A DNA stretch of 64,000 nt, taken from positions 186,001-250,000 of the forward strand of contig NZ_VEXQ01000005.1 of the NCBI RefSeq assembly GCF_006376615.1, in the 5' to 3' direction. The DNA comes from Buttiauxella sp. B2. Its GTDB lineage: Bacteria; Pseudomonadota; Gammaproteobacteria; Enterobacterales; Enterobacteriaceae. Under the pieces are notes generated by a model. That model saw only the letters and a program-made list of their open reading frames with translations, had not been told where the DNA came from and made no database searches. Of the stretch, positions 10,696-18,942 are shown piece after piece. The translations under genes were made by a program, and so were the position numbers. The stretch's first letter is position 1. Each line of letters opens with the position of its first letter.

Positions 10696-11856
10696 TTACT
10701 TGCTATTAAGAGTGGCGGTAGAACGATAGTGCTTAATCAATTCGATAAAGTGGTCAAACAACGGTGCTGCATCGTGCGGACCTGGACTCGCTTCTGGGTG
10801 CCCCTGGAAGCTAAATGCTGCTTTATCAGTACGATGAATACCTTGCAGCGTGCCATCGAACAGTGACTTGTGTGTTATGCGCAGGTTCGCCGGAAGTGTT
10901 GATTCTTCTACTGCAAAACCGTGGTTTTGAGCAGTAATCATCACGCAATCACGGTCGAGGTCTTTAACCGGGTGGTTGCCACCGTGGTGACCAAACTTCA
11001 TCTTCACCGTTTTCGCGCCGCTCGCCAGAGCCAGCAACTGGTGACCCAGACAGATACCGAACACTGGCACATCTGTTTCAAGGAAAGATTTGATTGCACT
11101 GATCGCGTAATCGCACGGAGCCGGGTCACCAGGGCCGTTAGACAGGAAGATGCCGTCTGGATTTAACTTCAACACATCTTCTGCAGGCGTTTGCGCCGGC
11201 ACGACAGTCAGGCGACAGCCGCGGTCAACTAACATACGCAGAATGTTACGTTTCACGCCGTAATCGTAAGCTACTACGTGGAACAGTAAATCTTCTTCTT
11301 TAGCCGCTTCTGGCAAATCGCCTTCAAGCGTCCAGCTCCCCTGTTGCCAGGCGTAAGATTCTTGCGTGGTCACTTCTTTAGCAAGGTCCATGCCGTTAAG
11401 GCCTGGGAATGCTTTCGCTTTTTCGAGCGCTAATGTGGCGTCCAGGTTGTCACCGGCAATAATGCAGCCGTTCTGCGCACCTTTCTCACGCAGAATGCGA
11501 GTCAGCTTACGGGTATCTATATCGGCGATGGCCACAATGTTATGGCGCTTGAGGTAAGAAGAAAGGTCTTCGGTATTGCGGTAGTTACTGGCAATCAGTG
11601 GTAGGTCACGGATAACGAGGCCTTGCGCATGTACCTGGGAGGATTCTTCATCAGCAGCATTGGTGCCGACATTACCGATATGAGGATAAGTAAGAGTGAC
11701 TATCTGGCGGGAGTAGGAAGGATCAGTGAGGATTTCTTGATAACCGGTCATTGAGGTATTGAAAACGACTTCCCCAACAGCCTGACCCGATGCCCCGATG
11801 GCCCGACCGTGAAATTGGGTTCCGTCTTCCAGAACCAATATTGCTGACTTAATCAA
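10696..11856 (-). CDS. carA: Carbamoyl-phosphate synthase, small (glutaminase) subunit
   Basis: CarA hydrolyses glutamine and channels ammonia to CarB. I start it at TTG (11856), six bases after GGAGG: the product then begins [20 protein letters not shown], and E. coli carA is known to use the same rare UUG start. The frame is open nine codons further upstream but has no ribosome site there. Of the 386 residues, the C-terminal class I amidotransferase domain has the nucleophile motif [10 protein letters not shown] and the catalytic His-Glu in [10 protein letters not shown]. Confidence 0.97.
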   Translation of the reverse strand: MIKSAILVLEDGTQFHGRAIGASGQAVGEVVFNTSMTGYQEILTDPSYSRQIVTLTYPHIGNVGTNAADEESSQVHAQGLVIRDLPLIASNYRNTEDLSSYLKRHNIVAIADIDTRKLTRILREKGAQNGCIIAGDNLDATLALEKAKAFPGLNGMDLAKEVTTQESYAWQQGSWTLEGDLPEAAKEEDLLFHVVAYDYGVKRNILRMLVDRGCRLTVVPAQTPAEDVLKLNPDGIFLSNGPGDPAPCDYAISAIKSFLETDVPVFGICLGHQLLALASGAKTVKMKFGHHGGNHPVKDLDRDCVMITAQNHGFAVEESTLPANLRITHKSLFDGTLQGIHRTDKAAFSFQGHPEASPGPHDAAPLFDHFIELIKHYRSTATLNSK

Positions 11857-11866
11857 AACACCCTCC

Positions 11867-11904
11867 AGAGAATAAACAGTCAATTTATTTGCATATTAAT
11901 TCAA
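11867..11904 (-). promoter_or_regulatory. Tandem ARG boxes at the proximal carAB promoter
   Basis: Two imperfect ArgR half-site palindromes lie just upstream of the carA ribosome site: TTGAATTAATATGCAAAT (revcomp of 11887-11904) and ATTGACTGTTTATTCTCT (revcomp of 11867-11884). Two boxes three bp apart is the usual ArgR arrangement and corresponds to the arginine-repressed P2 of E. coli carAB. Confidence 0.7.
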
Positions 11905-12135
11905 AACCATTTCATGAATCAATGCAAAACAGCCTGTCATTTGGATTTTTGACAAACGGCGGCATTCTAGTGAGCAGCCGCGGAAAAGTCTACCATAAGA
12001 GCAACTTTTTATGTGTTTTTTAGCGTTCTTATGGAAAAAAGATGAATTGACCGTTGAAATCAACAGCAAAGTTATAATGCGTAATCGGTTGCGGACCAGG
12101 ATGAATAGGAAAATGGTGCCATGACGCATAAAAAG

Positions 12136-12151
12136 TGGACCGGATGGTCAA
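12136..12151 (-). promoter_or_regulatory. RutR-like site upstream of carAB
   Basis: The reverse complement reads TTGACCATCCGGTCCA, matching the RutR palindrome TTGACCAnnTGGTCAA at 12 of its 14 fixed positions. RutR is known to activate the distal carAB promoter of E. coli when uracil is low. Confidence 0.6.
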
Positions 12152-12241
12152 AATCAACAGCAAAACAACGAAACAACACCAGAAAAAGTAAATTTATGAC
12201 GACTTTGAACAAAAAATAAAGAAAAGCACTTAAAAAAACAA

Positions 12242-12271
12242 TAAATAAAAAGGGCAATAAAATATTGCCCT
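12242..12271 (-). terminator. dapB terminator
   Basis: On the minus strand AGGGCAATA-TTT-TATTGCCCT (nine-pair stem) is followed by TTTTTATTTATT, 52 bp after the dapB stop. Confidence 0.9.
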
Positions 12272-12323
12272 ATCAATCAAACAATTATGATTGAAATAAC
12301 CACATCACGATGGGTAATAACGT

Positions 12324-13160
<837 letters not shown>

Positions 13161-13319
13161 TTAATCTGCACAGATAACATTCTCAGGTTAACCAGCCCGC
13201 TCGCAGGCCGCCACCCGAAAACACGGATAATAAGAAATTTATGACAAAACCCCGTAATTATCAGTAAAAGACATTATTCCCGTAATAAAAGCAGGCCATT
13301 GTCGATTCTGGTGATCTGC

Positions 13320-14339
13320 TTAACGCGTTTGTGATCCAAAACCACACGATTCTCGTACCACCAGTGTGGGCGGGAGTATTATTCGTTTCGGCGGCTCGTC
13401 ATTACCCTGAATACGGCTATACAACAACTCACCGGCTTTACGACCAATCTCTTTGGCAGCAACCGAAACGGTGGTCAGAGCAGGCTGTACCAGCGATGCT
13501 TCGGTGATGTCGTCAAATCCTACCAGCGCAAAATCAACGCCTGGCTGGTGGCCCATTTTGCGTAGCGTCTGCATCACGCCCAACGCGACAATATCCTGAT
13601 AACACACCGCCGCCGTGATTTCCGGGTAGCGACGGAACAAATTTTCGGCCACTCGCGCACCGTCACTTTGGCTGGCCAATGACGAAACCACCCACTCGCT
13701 ATTTGGCTGAATACGATGTTCCAGCAATTTACTGCTGTAACCACCAATACGTTGCGCGCGGCTGATGGAGTTTTCACTACCGCCGATAAACGCGATATGG
13801 CGATGCCCCAGACGCAGCAAATGCTGTGTCGCCATTTGTGTGCCCAAAAAGTTATCAGTGCCGACGAAATCGAAATCCACGTCATCCATTGGGCGCACCA
13901 CCATAATCGCCGGAATGTTGCGCCGTTTCAGGGTTTCAAAAAACAGCGGTGGTGTCTCCCTTGCCGCGCACAGCACCATCCCGCAGGCGTTATTGCGCAT
14001 CAGAGAATCGACAAATTTTTGCTGCCGTTCGCCGGACTCTTCGCTATTTGCCAGAAACAGCAACAAGTCATGGCGTTCCATTTCCTGGCTCAGTCCAGCT
14101 GTCATTTCGCCGTAAAAAGGGTTGGTGATGTCGTGCAGCAACAGCCCCACTTGGTTGCTGGTGCGATTGCGTAAATTCGCCGCCGTCTGGTTGTAAACGT
14201 AGCCCAAATCATCCAGCGCTTTAAGTACGCGTTGACGGGTGGCATCAGAAATACGGCCTCGATTGTGCAAAACCATCGACACAGTTGCGGTTGATACAGC
14301 TGCCTGTTTAGCAACCTGGGCAAGGGTAACGGTGCTCAT
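13320..14339 (-). CDS. LacI-family regulator, MalI-like
   Basis: A 339-residue repressor-type protein: an N-terminal LacI helix-turn-helix (VTLAQVAKQAAVSTATVSMV) with hinge, then a periplasmic-binding-protein-like effector domain (VGLLLHDITNPFYGEMTAGL). The wording is closest to MalI among the LacI members I remember. I prefer ATG at 14339, five bases after GGAG, over the GTG two codons upstream. It is divergent from the sugar-phosphate isomerase and PTS genes and probably regulates them through the TTAATCGATTAA-type sites in between. Confidence 0.88.
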   Translation of the reverse strand: MSTVTLAQVAKQAAVSTATVSMVLHNRGRISDATRQRVLKALDDLGYVYNQTAANLRNRTSNQVGLLLHDITNPFYGEMTAGLSQEMERHDLLLFLANSEESGERQQKFVDSLMRNNACGMVLCAARETPPLFFETLKRRNIPAIMVVRPMDDVDFDFVGTDNFLGTQMATQHLLRLGHRHIAFIGGSENSISRAQRIGGYSSKLLEHRIQPNSEWVVSSLASQSDGARVAENLFRRYPEITAAVCYQDIVALGVMQTLRKMGHQPGVDFALVGFDDITEASLVQPALTTVSVAAKEIGRKAGELLYSRIQGNDEPPKRIILPPTLVVRESCGFGSQTR

Positions 14340-14371
14340 CGGCACTCCTCTGAATGGTGCGATTTTTCACA

Positions 14372-14387
14372 GATTAATCGAATAACC
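14372..14387. promoter_or_regulatory. LacI-type operator 1
   Basis: GATTAATCGAATAACC is a near palindrome with the central CG typical of LacI-family operators. It lies 33 bp upstream of the regulator start, where binding would autoregulate it. Confidence 0.6.
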
Positions 14388-14406
14388 AAAAAATTGCATA
14401 TTTCAA

Positions 14407-14422
14407 TGTGAATGCCATCACA
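14407..14422. promoter_or_regulatory. CRP site between the regulator and the PTS operon
   Basis: TGTGAATGCCATCACA matches both CRP half sites perfectly (TGTGA-N6-TCACA). It lies in the middle of the 198-bp divergent region, so it could serve both directions. Confidence 0.75.
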
Positions 14423-14461
14423 GATAACTCAAGTTTAAGCCACACCTTGTTAAAAATGGCG

Positions 14462-14478
14462 GGTTAATCGCGTTTACC
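14462..14478. promoter_or_regulatory. LacI-type operator 2
   Basis: GGTTAATCGCGTTTACC resembles the other two sites in its left arm but is less symmetric. It is 32 bp from operator 3, about three helical turns. Confidence 0.45.
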
Positions 14479-14493
14479 ACACTGTTCAAAATG

Positions 14494-14509
14494 GGTTAAT
14501 CGATTAATC
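14494..14509. promoter_or_regulatory. LacI-type operator 3
   Basis: GGTTAATCGATTAATC contains the perfect 12-bp palindrome TTAATCGATTAA. It ends 28 bp before the start of the PTS operon's first gene, a position suited to repression. Confidence 0.65.
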
Positions 14510-14537
14510 TTAATCTATCAGAAACAGGGAGAATACT

Positions 14538-16286
14538 ATGCATCCGGCATCCTACGATAAGTATCCCGAAGTCCGCGTTTCGGGGTTTGACCATCAGGCA
14601 TGGCAGGGATGGTCCGCCATAAAACAAGCCGTCAGTGAGCAACTCTCGTGCTCAGGTAAAACAGTACTGGTGATCGACTGTTACCCCGGCGTTCAGTTAG
14701 ACACTCTGCACACGCAACTCATCACCCACCTTAACCCAGCGCTTATCATTAATGCCGAGTCAGCGCGATTAAGCGAGCAACACCTGCATGATTTGCTGGC
14801 TTATAACCTGACAGACGATCGCGTATTCGGTGTGCTTTCTTGCCACGAATTAACCGAGTTTTTCTGCCCGCAGACACTGGCCGCTGCACAGCAGGAAATC
14901 GCTGACATTAACGAAGGCCTGGTCGTGGTTTATGGCCCAGGCGCTGCACTTATCCATGCTGGCGACGTGCTGGTTTATGCCGACCTGGCTCGCTGGGAAA
15001 TTCAGCAACGTTTTCGTCGGGGTGAATTAGGTAACTGGGGAGCGAATAATAACGATGAAGATATTCTGCGCCGCTACAAACGTGCTTTTTTCATTGAATG
15101 GCGCGTATTCGACCGCCATAAAACGCCACTTCTGAAGCGCGCTGATTTTCTGCTAGATACCAATAATCCGGATAAACCGGCAATGGTTAGCGGTGCAGCA
15201 CTGCGCCACGGCCTGCAACAAACCACGCAACAACCCTTCCGGGTGGTGCCATTCTTCGACCCCGGTGTTTGGGGTGGGCAATGGATGAAAGACAAGTTTA
15301 ATCTCGATCCCTCAAAGCCAAATTACGCATGGTGTTTTGACTGTGTGCCCGAGGAGAACAGCCTGTTACTGCGTTTTGGTAATGTGCGGATCGAGATCCC
15401 TTCTCAGGACTTGGTATTACTCTATCCTCGCCATTTACTTGGCGAACGCGTCCACGCCCGTTTTGGCGCTGAGTTCCCGATCCGTTTCGATTTCCTCGAT
15501 ACCATCGGTGGGCAGAATTTAAGTTTCCAGGTTCATCCGATTACTGAATACATCCAACAGCATTTTGGAATGCATTACACCCAGGATGAAAGCTATTACA
15601 TGCTGGAAGCCGAACCCGGTGCGGAAGTTTATCTGGGGACGAAAACGGGAATCGATCCACAAGAAATGCTCGACTCTCTTGCTCGCGCCCAACGCGGTGA
15701 GAAAGCGTTTGATGATGAGAAATTTGTTAACCGCTTCCCTGCACGTAAACACGATCACTTCTTGATCCCTGCAGGCACAGTGCATTGTTCCGGCTCTGGC
15801 GCAATGGTTCTGGAAATCAGCGCCACTCCGTACATCTTCACCTTCAAATTATGGGACTGGGGCCGTTTGGGTCTGGATGGTTTGCCACGCCCAGTGCACC
15901 TTGAACATGGCGCACAGGTCATTGACTGGCAACGCGATACACAGTGGGTTACCGAACATCTGGTTAACCATTTTGAACCGATTGCCGAAGGTGACGGTTG
16001 GCGTGAGGAACGCACTGGTTTGCATGAGCGTGAGTTCATCGAAACCCGTCGCCATTGGTTTACTCAACCCGTAACACATCATACGCACGGTGGCGTGAAC
16101 GTGCTGAATCTGGTGGAAGGTGCCGAGGCTCTGGTCGAAAGCCCAGGTGGCGCATTTGAACCTTTTGTCGTGCATTACGCCGAAACATTCATCATTCCAG
16201 CAGCCGTAGGGGAATATCGAATTTCACCTTATGGCAGCGGTAAAAATCAGCAACTCGCCACCATGAAAGCTTGGGTAAGGGGATAA
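14538..16286 (+). CDS. Class I mannose-6-phosphate isomerase-like protein with extra N-terminal domain
   Basis: 582 residues, much longer than E. coli ManA (391). The C-terminal part, from about residue 235, is a cupin-type class I phosphomannose isomerase with QVHP (zinc ligands) near residue 333 and FLIPAGTVHCSG near residue 411. The first 220 residues form a separate alpha/beta domain whose GKTVLVIDCYPG stretch vaguely recalls nucleoside-kinase folds but lacks a canonical Walker A. It heads the PTS operon and follows the CRP and LacI-type sites, so it probably isomerises the imported sugar phosphate. The true substrate is unknown. Confidence 0.8.
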   Translation: MHPASYDKYPEVRVSGFDHQAWQGWSAIKQAVSEQLSCSGKTVLVIDCYPGVQLDTLHTQLITHLNPALIINAESARLSEQHLHDLLAYNLTDDRVFGVLSCHELTEFFCPQTLAAAQQEIADINEGLVVVYGPGAALIHAGDVLVYADLARWEIQQRFRRGELGNWGANNNDEDILRRYKRAFFIEWRVFDRHKTPLLKRADFLLDTNNPDKPAMVSGAALRHGLQQTTQQPFRVVPFFDPGVWGGQWMKDKFNLDPSKPNYAWCFDCVPEENSLLLRFGNVRIEIPSQDLVLLYPRHLLGERVHARFGAEFPIRFDFLDTIGGQNLSFQVHPITEYIQQHFGMHYTQDESYYMLEAEPGAEVYLGTKTGIDPQEMLDSLARAQRGEKAFDDEKFVNRFPARKHDHFLIPAGTVHCSGSGAMVLEISATPYIFTFKLWDWGRLGLDGLPRPVHLEHGAQVIDWQRDTQWVTEHLVNHFEPIAEGDGWREERTGLHEREFIETRRHWFTQPVTHHTHGGVNVLNLVEGAEALVESPGGAFEPFVVHYAETFIIPAAVGEYRISPYGSGKNQQLATMKAWVRG

Positions 16287-16288
16287 AT

Positions 16289-16717
16289 ATGATCAACGTC
16301 ATTCTGGCAACACACGGTTCACTGGCAGAGGCACTGCTGGCAAGTTCTCGCATGGTATACGGCGAACTGCCGCATGTTTTCCCCGTCATGCTGACTGAAA
16401 ACAAAGGTATCAACAGTTTTGGAGATGAGTTTGCGGCAGTTCTGCAACAGGCAAGCAAAGGGGCCGATGGAGTGGTGGTGTTGTGCGATTTGCAAAGTGG
16501 TACGCCGTGGAACGTGGCTTGCCATCATGCCTTCAACCCTGAGACACAGCCACCGGTTACCGTGCTCGCAGGGGTCAACTTCCCCATGCTCCTTTTGAGC
16601 GATGAGATAAAAGATCTTCAGGATATCGAGCAAGCCACCACGCAATTACTGGCTAACACCCAGGACACGCTGGTACAGGCAATGCTTACTGAAACTGCAC
16701 AGTCAGATGATTTCTAA
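16289..16717 (+). CDS. Mannose-class PTS EIIA component
   Basis: A 142-residue EIIA-Man domain; the phospho-accepting histidine lies in ILATHGSLAEALL near residue 9. I start it at 16289, just after AAGGGG, rather than at the in-frame ATG inside the preceding gene. It accepts phosphate from HPr and passes it to the separate EIIB. E. coli ManX fuses the two domains; here they are two genes, EIIB following nine bases after the stop. Confidence 0.9.
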   Translation: MINVILATHGSLAEALLASSRMVYGELPHVFPVMLTENKGINSFGDEFAAVLQQASKGADGVVVLCDLQSGTPWNVACHHAFNPETQPPVTVLAGVNFPMLLLSDEIKDLQDIEQATTQLLANTQDTLVQAMLTETAQSDDF

Positions 16718-16726
16718 GGGGCAACG

Positions 16727-17221
16727 ATGAGCATTTCCTTTGTACGCATTGACGACCGGGTGATCCACGGCCAGTTGGTCACCCGCTGGGCAAAAGAGCT
16801 GCCGTGTGATGGCATCATCGCCATTGACGACGCCGTCGCCGCCGATCCTTTGCTCTCATCGGTGATGAAAGGCGCGGTTCAGGACATCAAAGTCTGGCTG
16901 TTTGATACCGCAACCGCGATTGAGAAATTGCCAAAAATAATCGCCAGCGAAAAGCGTTATTTCGTGATTGGCAAATCGCCCGTCACGCTAAAAAACATAG
17001 AAGAAGCAGGTATTAGCCTGCAAAACAGTAATCGAAAAATCAACGTTGGCCCGATGAGCGCACGAGCCACAACCACCACTATTGGCCCTAACCAGTCTGT
17101 GAACCCGGAAGAGGCAGCTGCGTTCGACTACCTCGTGCAGCACGGGCATCAGATTGAATTTCGTCTGGTGCCCGATGCCAGCAGCTACAGCTGGCAGGAC
17201 GCTCGCCAAAAACTCAAATAA
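16727..17221 (+). CDS. Mannose-class PTS EIIB component
   Basis: A 164-residue EIIB-Man/Sor family protein. The phosphorylated histidine is in RIDDRVIHGQLVTRW near residue 14, the family signature. It transfers phosphate to the sugar as it crosses the EIIC-EIID channel. It lies between the EIIA and EIIC genes in a tightly packed operon. Confidence 0.92.
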   Translation: MSISFVRIDDRVIHGQLVTRWAKELPCDGIIAIDDAVAADPLLSSVMKGAVQDIKVWLFDTATAIEKLPKIIASEKRYFVIGKSPVTLKNIEEAGISLQNSNRKINVGPMSARATTTTIGPNQSVNPEEAAAFDYLVQHGHQIEFRLVPDASSYSWQDARQKLK

Positions 17222-17232
17222 AGGAGTCCATT

Positions 17233-18033
17233 ATGGCTTTCGAAGCAGCTTTAATCGGCATTCTGTGTTACCTCGGTGCGTTAAGCAGCCCTTGGCTGCT
17301 GGGGCTAACCGGCGGCTGGTATCTGATTACCCGCCCACTGGTTTCAGGGATGCTGGTAGGATTTATTCTCGGCGATGTGCAAACCGGGATTATCATTGGC
17401 GTGGCGGTTCAGGCCGTGTATATCGCGATGGTAACCCCCGGTGGTTCGATGCCTGCGGATCTTAACTTTGTTGCCTTCCCGGCTATCGCACTCGGTATTC
17501 TTTCCAATAAAGGCCCGGAAGTGGCCGTGGCATTGGCTGCAACAATCGGTATTGCAGGTACCGTGTTATTCAACGCCATGATGGTACTGAACTCCTGGTG
17601 GAACCACCGCGCGGATTTGGCGCTTGAGAAAGGCGACGAGCGCGGCGTATACCTCAACAGCGCTATTTGGCCGCAAGCTACCAATTTCGTGATGCGTTTT
17701 GTGCCAACGTTCATTGCGGTCTATTTCGGCGCGCAATACATCAATACTTTTATGGATAGCCTGCCGCACATCGTTCTGTCGACGATGAACGTGCTCGGCG
17801 GCATTCTGCCCGCTGTCGGTATTGCTATTCTGCTTAAGCAAATCATCAAAAACTACAGCATGTTGATCTACTTCCTGGTGGGGTTTATCTGCATCGTTTT
17901 CCTGAAACTGAACATGGTGGCGCTGGTGATCGTCGGGGCGCTGCTGGCGTTAATTCACTACAACTATAAACCCGAGCCGCAGGCTGAACGTGCAGCCTCC
18001 TCAACCACCACTGATGATGAGGATGAATTCTGA
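17233..18033 (+). CDS. Mannose-class PTS EIIC component
   Basis: A 266-residue membrane subunit of the ManY/SorA type that forms the sugar channel with EIID. The conserved stretch GVAVQAVYIAMVTPGGSMPADLNFV lies near residues 57-81, and hydrophobic segments cover most of the chain up to a charged C-terminal tail. Its stop overlaps the EIID start by one base (TGATG). Confidence 0.92.
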   Translation: MAFEAALIGILCYLGALSSPWLLGLTGGWYLITRPLVSGMLVGFILGDVQTGIIIGVAVQAVYIAMVTPGGSMPADLNFVAFPAIALGILSNKGPEVAVALAATIGIAGTVLFNAMMVLNSWWNHRADLALEKGDERGVYLNSAIWPQATNFVMRFVPTFIAVYFGAQYINTFMDSLPHIVLSTMNVLGGILPAVGIAILLKQIIKNYSMLIYFLVGFICIVFLKLNMVALVIVGALLALIHYNYKPEPQAERAASSTTTDDEDEF

Positions 18034-18851
18034 TGGAAGAACGTAAACTCACTCGCCAGGATCTGCGCCGTTGCTGGCGCAGCTGGATGATGTACAACCT
18101 CTCCTCCATGAGCTTTGAACGTCTCGAATCTTTCGGTTTTTGTTTGAGCATGTTGCCGGTGGCGAAAAAGCTTTATCCCGACGAACAAGAGCGCAAAGAA
18201 ATGCTCAAGCGCCATGCCTCGTTTTACAACACCGAGCCACAGCTTGGCGCGATTGTGAATGGGATGGTGCTGGGTCTTGAAGAGAAGCGAGCGAACGGTG
18301 AACCGATAGACGGCGAAACCATAAACACCCTGAAAGTGGGGCTGATGGGGCCAGTGGCAGGTATTGGTGATTCCATGATTCCGGGGATGCTGATACCAAT
18401 CCTGCTCAGTATCGGCATGGCGCTTGCAGCAGGCGGCAATATCCTCGGGCCACTTTTCTACTGCGTAGCATGGCTTGCGATTATCATTCCTGGATCATGG
18501 TTCTTGTTCCTGAAGGGTTATCGCATGGGATCGACATCGGTTGAGATGTTGGTCAGCAGTAAATCGACGCGTTTGCGTGAAGCGTTGTCGTTACTGGGTG
18601 TGTTTGTGATGGGTGGCGTTGCGGCAAGTTACGTGAAACTGGGCACCGGGCTTGAGTTTGTCACCAAAGATGGCGTGAACATTCATGTGCAGCAAATGCT
18701 AGACGGGATCTTCCCGAATCTACTACCGCTGTTAGTGGTGATTGGCACGTGGTATTTGATGGCTAAACGTGGCGTTTCGCCGGTGAAAGCGATGTTGCTG
18801 TTACTGGTTCTGGCAGCGGCGGGTGTAGCGGTTGGGTTGTTTGCAGGCTGA
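18033..18851 (+). CDS. Mannose-class PTS EIID component
   Basis: A 272-residue ManZ-type subunit. The N-terminal cytosolic part has the family sequence NLSSMSFERLESFGFCLSML, and a helical membrane portion follows (VGLMGPVAGIGDSMIPGMLI). With EIIC it forms the membrane complex. It is the last gene of the operon and is convergent with ygiQ; no mannose-class ManO-like gene is present. Confidence 0.92.
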   Translation: MEERKLTRQDLRRCWRSWMMYNLSSMSFERLESFGFCLSMLPVAKKLYPDEQERKEMLKRHASFYNTEPQLGAIVNGMVLGLEEKRANGEPIDGETINTLKVGLMGPVAGIGDSMIPGMLIPILLSIGMALAAGGNILGPLFYCVAWLAIIIPGSWFLFLKGYRMGSTSVEMLVSSKSTRLREALSLLGVFVMGGVAASYVKLGTGLEFVTKDGVNIHVQQMLDGIFPNLLPLLVVIGTWYLMAKRGVSPVKAMLLLLVLAAAGVAVGLFAG

Positions 18852-18856
18852 ATAAT

Positions 18857-18930
18857 GCGCCCTCTCCTTCTAGAGGGCGAAAACCGTACCTAAAACCCTC
18901 TTCTGGGGGAGAGGGTTAGGGTGAGGGCGC
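18857..18930. repeat. Composite palindromic intergenic repeat
   Basis: Outer arms GCGCCCTC (18857-18864) and GAGGGCGC (18923-18930) enclose two smaller hairpins, GCCCTCT/AGAGGGC and AACCCTC/GAGGGTT. The GGGAGAGGGTTAGGGTGAGG core is, from memory, widespread between genes of enterobacteria and other proteobacteria. It lies between convergent genes and probably also stops transcription. Confidence 0.7.
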
Positions 18931-18942
18931 ACTTACCGCAAA

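Larger units (their letters stand above)
11857..12323 (-). promoter_or_regulatory. Long carAB control region
   Basis: These 467 bp between carA and dapB hold no gene. Besides the ARG boxes and the RutR-like site there is a TATAAC (revcomp of 12071-12076) that could be the -10 of the distal pyrimidine-controlled promoter. The 14-mer AAATCAACAGCAAA occurs twice, at 12057-12070 and 12151-12164. In E. coli this region binds PepA, IHF, PurR and RutR; I could not place PepA, IHF or PurR sites. Confidence 0.6.

Noticed and set aside
15519-15785. Minus-strand frames inside the isomerase-like gene
   Set aside because: They have no ribosome site, no hydrophobic or domain pattern, and mirror the plus-strand gene.
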